DNA of 7,531 bases from Oligoflexia bacterium. GTDB taxonomy: Bacteria > Bdellovibrionota > UBA1018. This document shows positions 6,878-7,531 of this stretch, piece by piece. The stretch spans positions 1 to 7,531 of the forward strand of contig CAIYTD010000241.1 in the NCBI GenBank assembly GCA_903928955.1, read 5' to 3'. The number at the start of each line of letters is the position of its first letter. Positions within the stretch are counted from its first letter, which is position 1. The notes beneath the pieces are model-generated. The model searched no databases. It was not told where the DNA came from and worked only from the letters and a program-made list of their open reading frames with translations. A program made the position numbers and the translations under genes.

Positions 6878-7531
6878 TCAAAAGAGTGGTAAAAATAGCC
6901 GATCAGGGCTCGGCTTAAACCAAAGATCAAATGCAATACTATACCGCATTTTTTCTGTACATTCAGAGACTAAATTTCCAATCTCATGTCTGAGATTTGC
7001 AGGGAATAATATTAAGGTTCCGCTCTTCGGAATATGGGTTATATAATTTCTATTATTTTTTGACTCTGGATAAATCCTAAGCTCTCCATTATTGGCTTTA
7101 AATTCGCCGTCAACATAAAAGACACCACAAATATTGAATGGATTTGAATGATGATAATGGGGCTTCTTTGCGATGTGATTATTTAACATTAATGGCCAGG
7201 AATGTATATAATTAGGCCTATTTCCTCTGTAATTTTTAATAAATTTATCAAAATATCTGTTGATAGAAAAAGTAATTATAGATCTAAGCTCATTCATTTC
7301 ATTGGACTTTTCAAATAGAAAATTAAAATTATTACATCTTTTTTTACATTCTTCAAATAGCCGAAAGTTCCCATTTGATGGGTGATTAATTAGTTGGTTC
7401 TTCTCAGAAAAGCTATTGCCGATGTTTTTTGTTATCTCACAAATTAAAATGTCAAACATAGTTTTGGAAATTTTATTTAACAGATTTTTAGATGCATTTG
7501 TTTTAAATTCAAAAAAACCTATATCATCTAG
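6878..7531 (-). CDS. 2OG-Fe(II) oxygenase-like protein, copy 2, N-terminus beyond the window
   Basis: This is a second non-haem iron oxygenase-like protein, paralogous to the one at 4505-5191. The frame stays open to the right edge through LDDIGFFEFKTN, upstream of ATG 7459. That earlier part aligns with copy 1 (EFxT, eight residues, KI, three residues, M), so ATG 7459 is an internal methionine and the true start lies past 7531. At least 217 residues are visible. Shared motifs are RGNRP, HYHHSNPFN as candidate iron ligands, VFYVDGEFKANNGELRIYP, LILFPANLRHEIG with a likely distal iron histidine, and RYSIAFDLWFK with the 2-oxoglutarate arginine. The N-terminal half is poorly conserved and differs by a net eight residues in length. 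Where copy 1 stops after DLWFK, this one continues with PSPDRLFLPLF, encoded by the terminator stem. Substrate and true family limits are uncertain. Confidence 0.75.
   Translation of the reverse strand, partial: LDDIGFFEFKTNASKNLLNKISKTMFDILICEITKNIGNSFSEKNQLINHPSNGNFRLFEECKKRCNNFNFLFEKSNEMNELRSIITFSINRYFDKFIKNYRGNRPNYIHSWPLMLNNHIAKKPHYHHSNPFNICGVFYVDGEFKANNGELRIYPESKNNRNYITHIPKSGTLILFPANLRHEIGNLVSECTEKMRYSIAFDLWFKPSPDRLFLPLF
6891..6915 (-). terminator. Rho-independent terminator inside the 3' end of the second oxygenase gene
   Basis: On the minus strand AGCCGA (6915-6910) pairs with TCGGCT (6902-6897) around a seven-base loop, followed by ATTTTTA. This is a short but classic intrinsic terminator shape. 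It lies within the last twelve codons of the gene, just before stop TGA 6880-6878, and would end the oxygenase transcript before the hairpin region. Confidence 0.55.

Noticed and set aside
6645..7046. Open plus-strand frame of 133 codons
   Set aside because: It runs through both arms of the inverted repeat and then antisense to the conserved end of oxygenase copy 2. It shows no family motif, so it is a shadow.
1..7531. tRNA, rRNA or CRISPR array
   Set aside because: No cloverleaf with a CCA-type end, no rRNA-like block and no regularly spaced direct repeats were seen on reading either strand.

Overview
The window is A+T-rich bacterial accessory DNA. It carries a broken IS30-type transposase, several decayed genes and tailoring-type enzymes in mixed orientation. 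No ribosomal, tRNA or housekeeping gene is present to fix the taxonomy. Gene types, base composition, Shine-Dalgarno sites and the mix of live and dead genes suggest a Gram-negative host, perhaps a gammaproteobacterium with a genome in flux. That host assignment is an inference with low confidence.

Layout: positions 1-534 (minus) are the N-terminal half of an IS30-family transposase broken by two frameshifts, with a candidate terminal repeat near 621-642. Positions 758-2062 (plus) encode an intact-looking GT1/MGT-type glycosyltransferase. Positions 2063-2286 hold nothing recognisable. Positions 2293-3961 (plus) are the remains of a B12-binding-domain radical SAM enzyme: it has no start codon, two in-frame stops, two frameshifts and an apparent internal deletion, yet its CX3CX2C cluster motif is still readable. 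Positions 3985-4344 (plus) hold a second decayed reading frame behind a near-perfect ribosome binding site. Positions 4505-5191 (plus) encode a 2OG-Fe(II) oxygenase-like protein. Positions 5117-6469 (minus) encode a class B-like FAD/NADPH monooxygenase that overlaps that oxygenase tail to tail by 75 bases. Positions 6470-6877 hold several hairpins, including a perfect 29-bp inverted repeat. Positions 6878-7531 (minus) encode a second, paralogous 2OG-Fe(II) oxygenase-like protein that runs off the right edge.

Taken together, the gene content (radical SAM, two related non-haem iron oxygenases, a flavin monooxygenase and a glycosyltransferase) is that of a small-molecule or peptide tailoring locus that has partly eroded. 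No precursor peptide, NRPS or PKS gene is visible, so the substrate is unknown. The most interesting element is the pair of divergent oxygenase paralogues flanking the monooxygenase. Their shared motifs stay intact while the adjacent radical SAM gene is dead.
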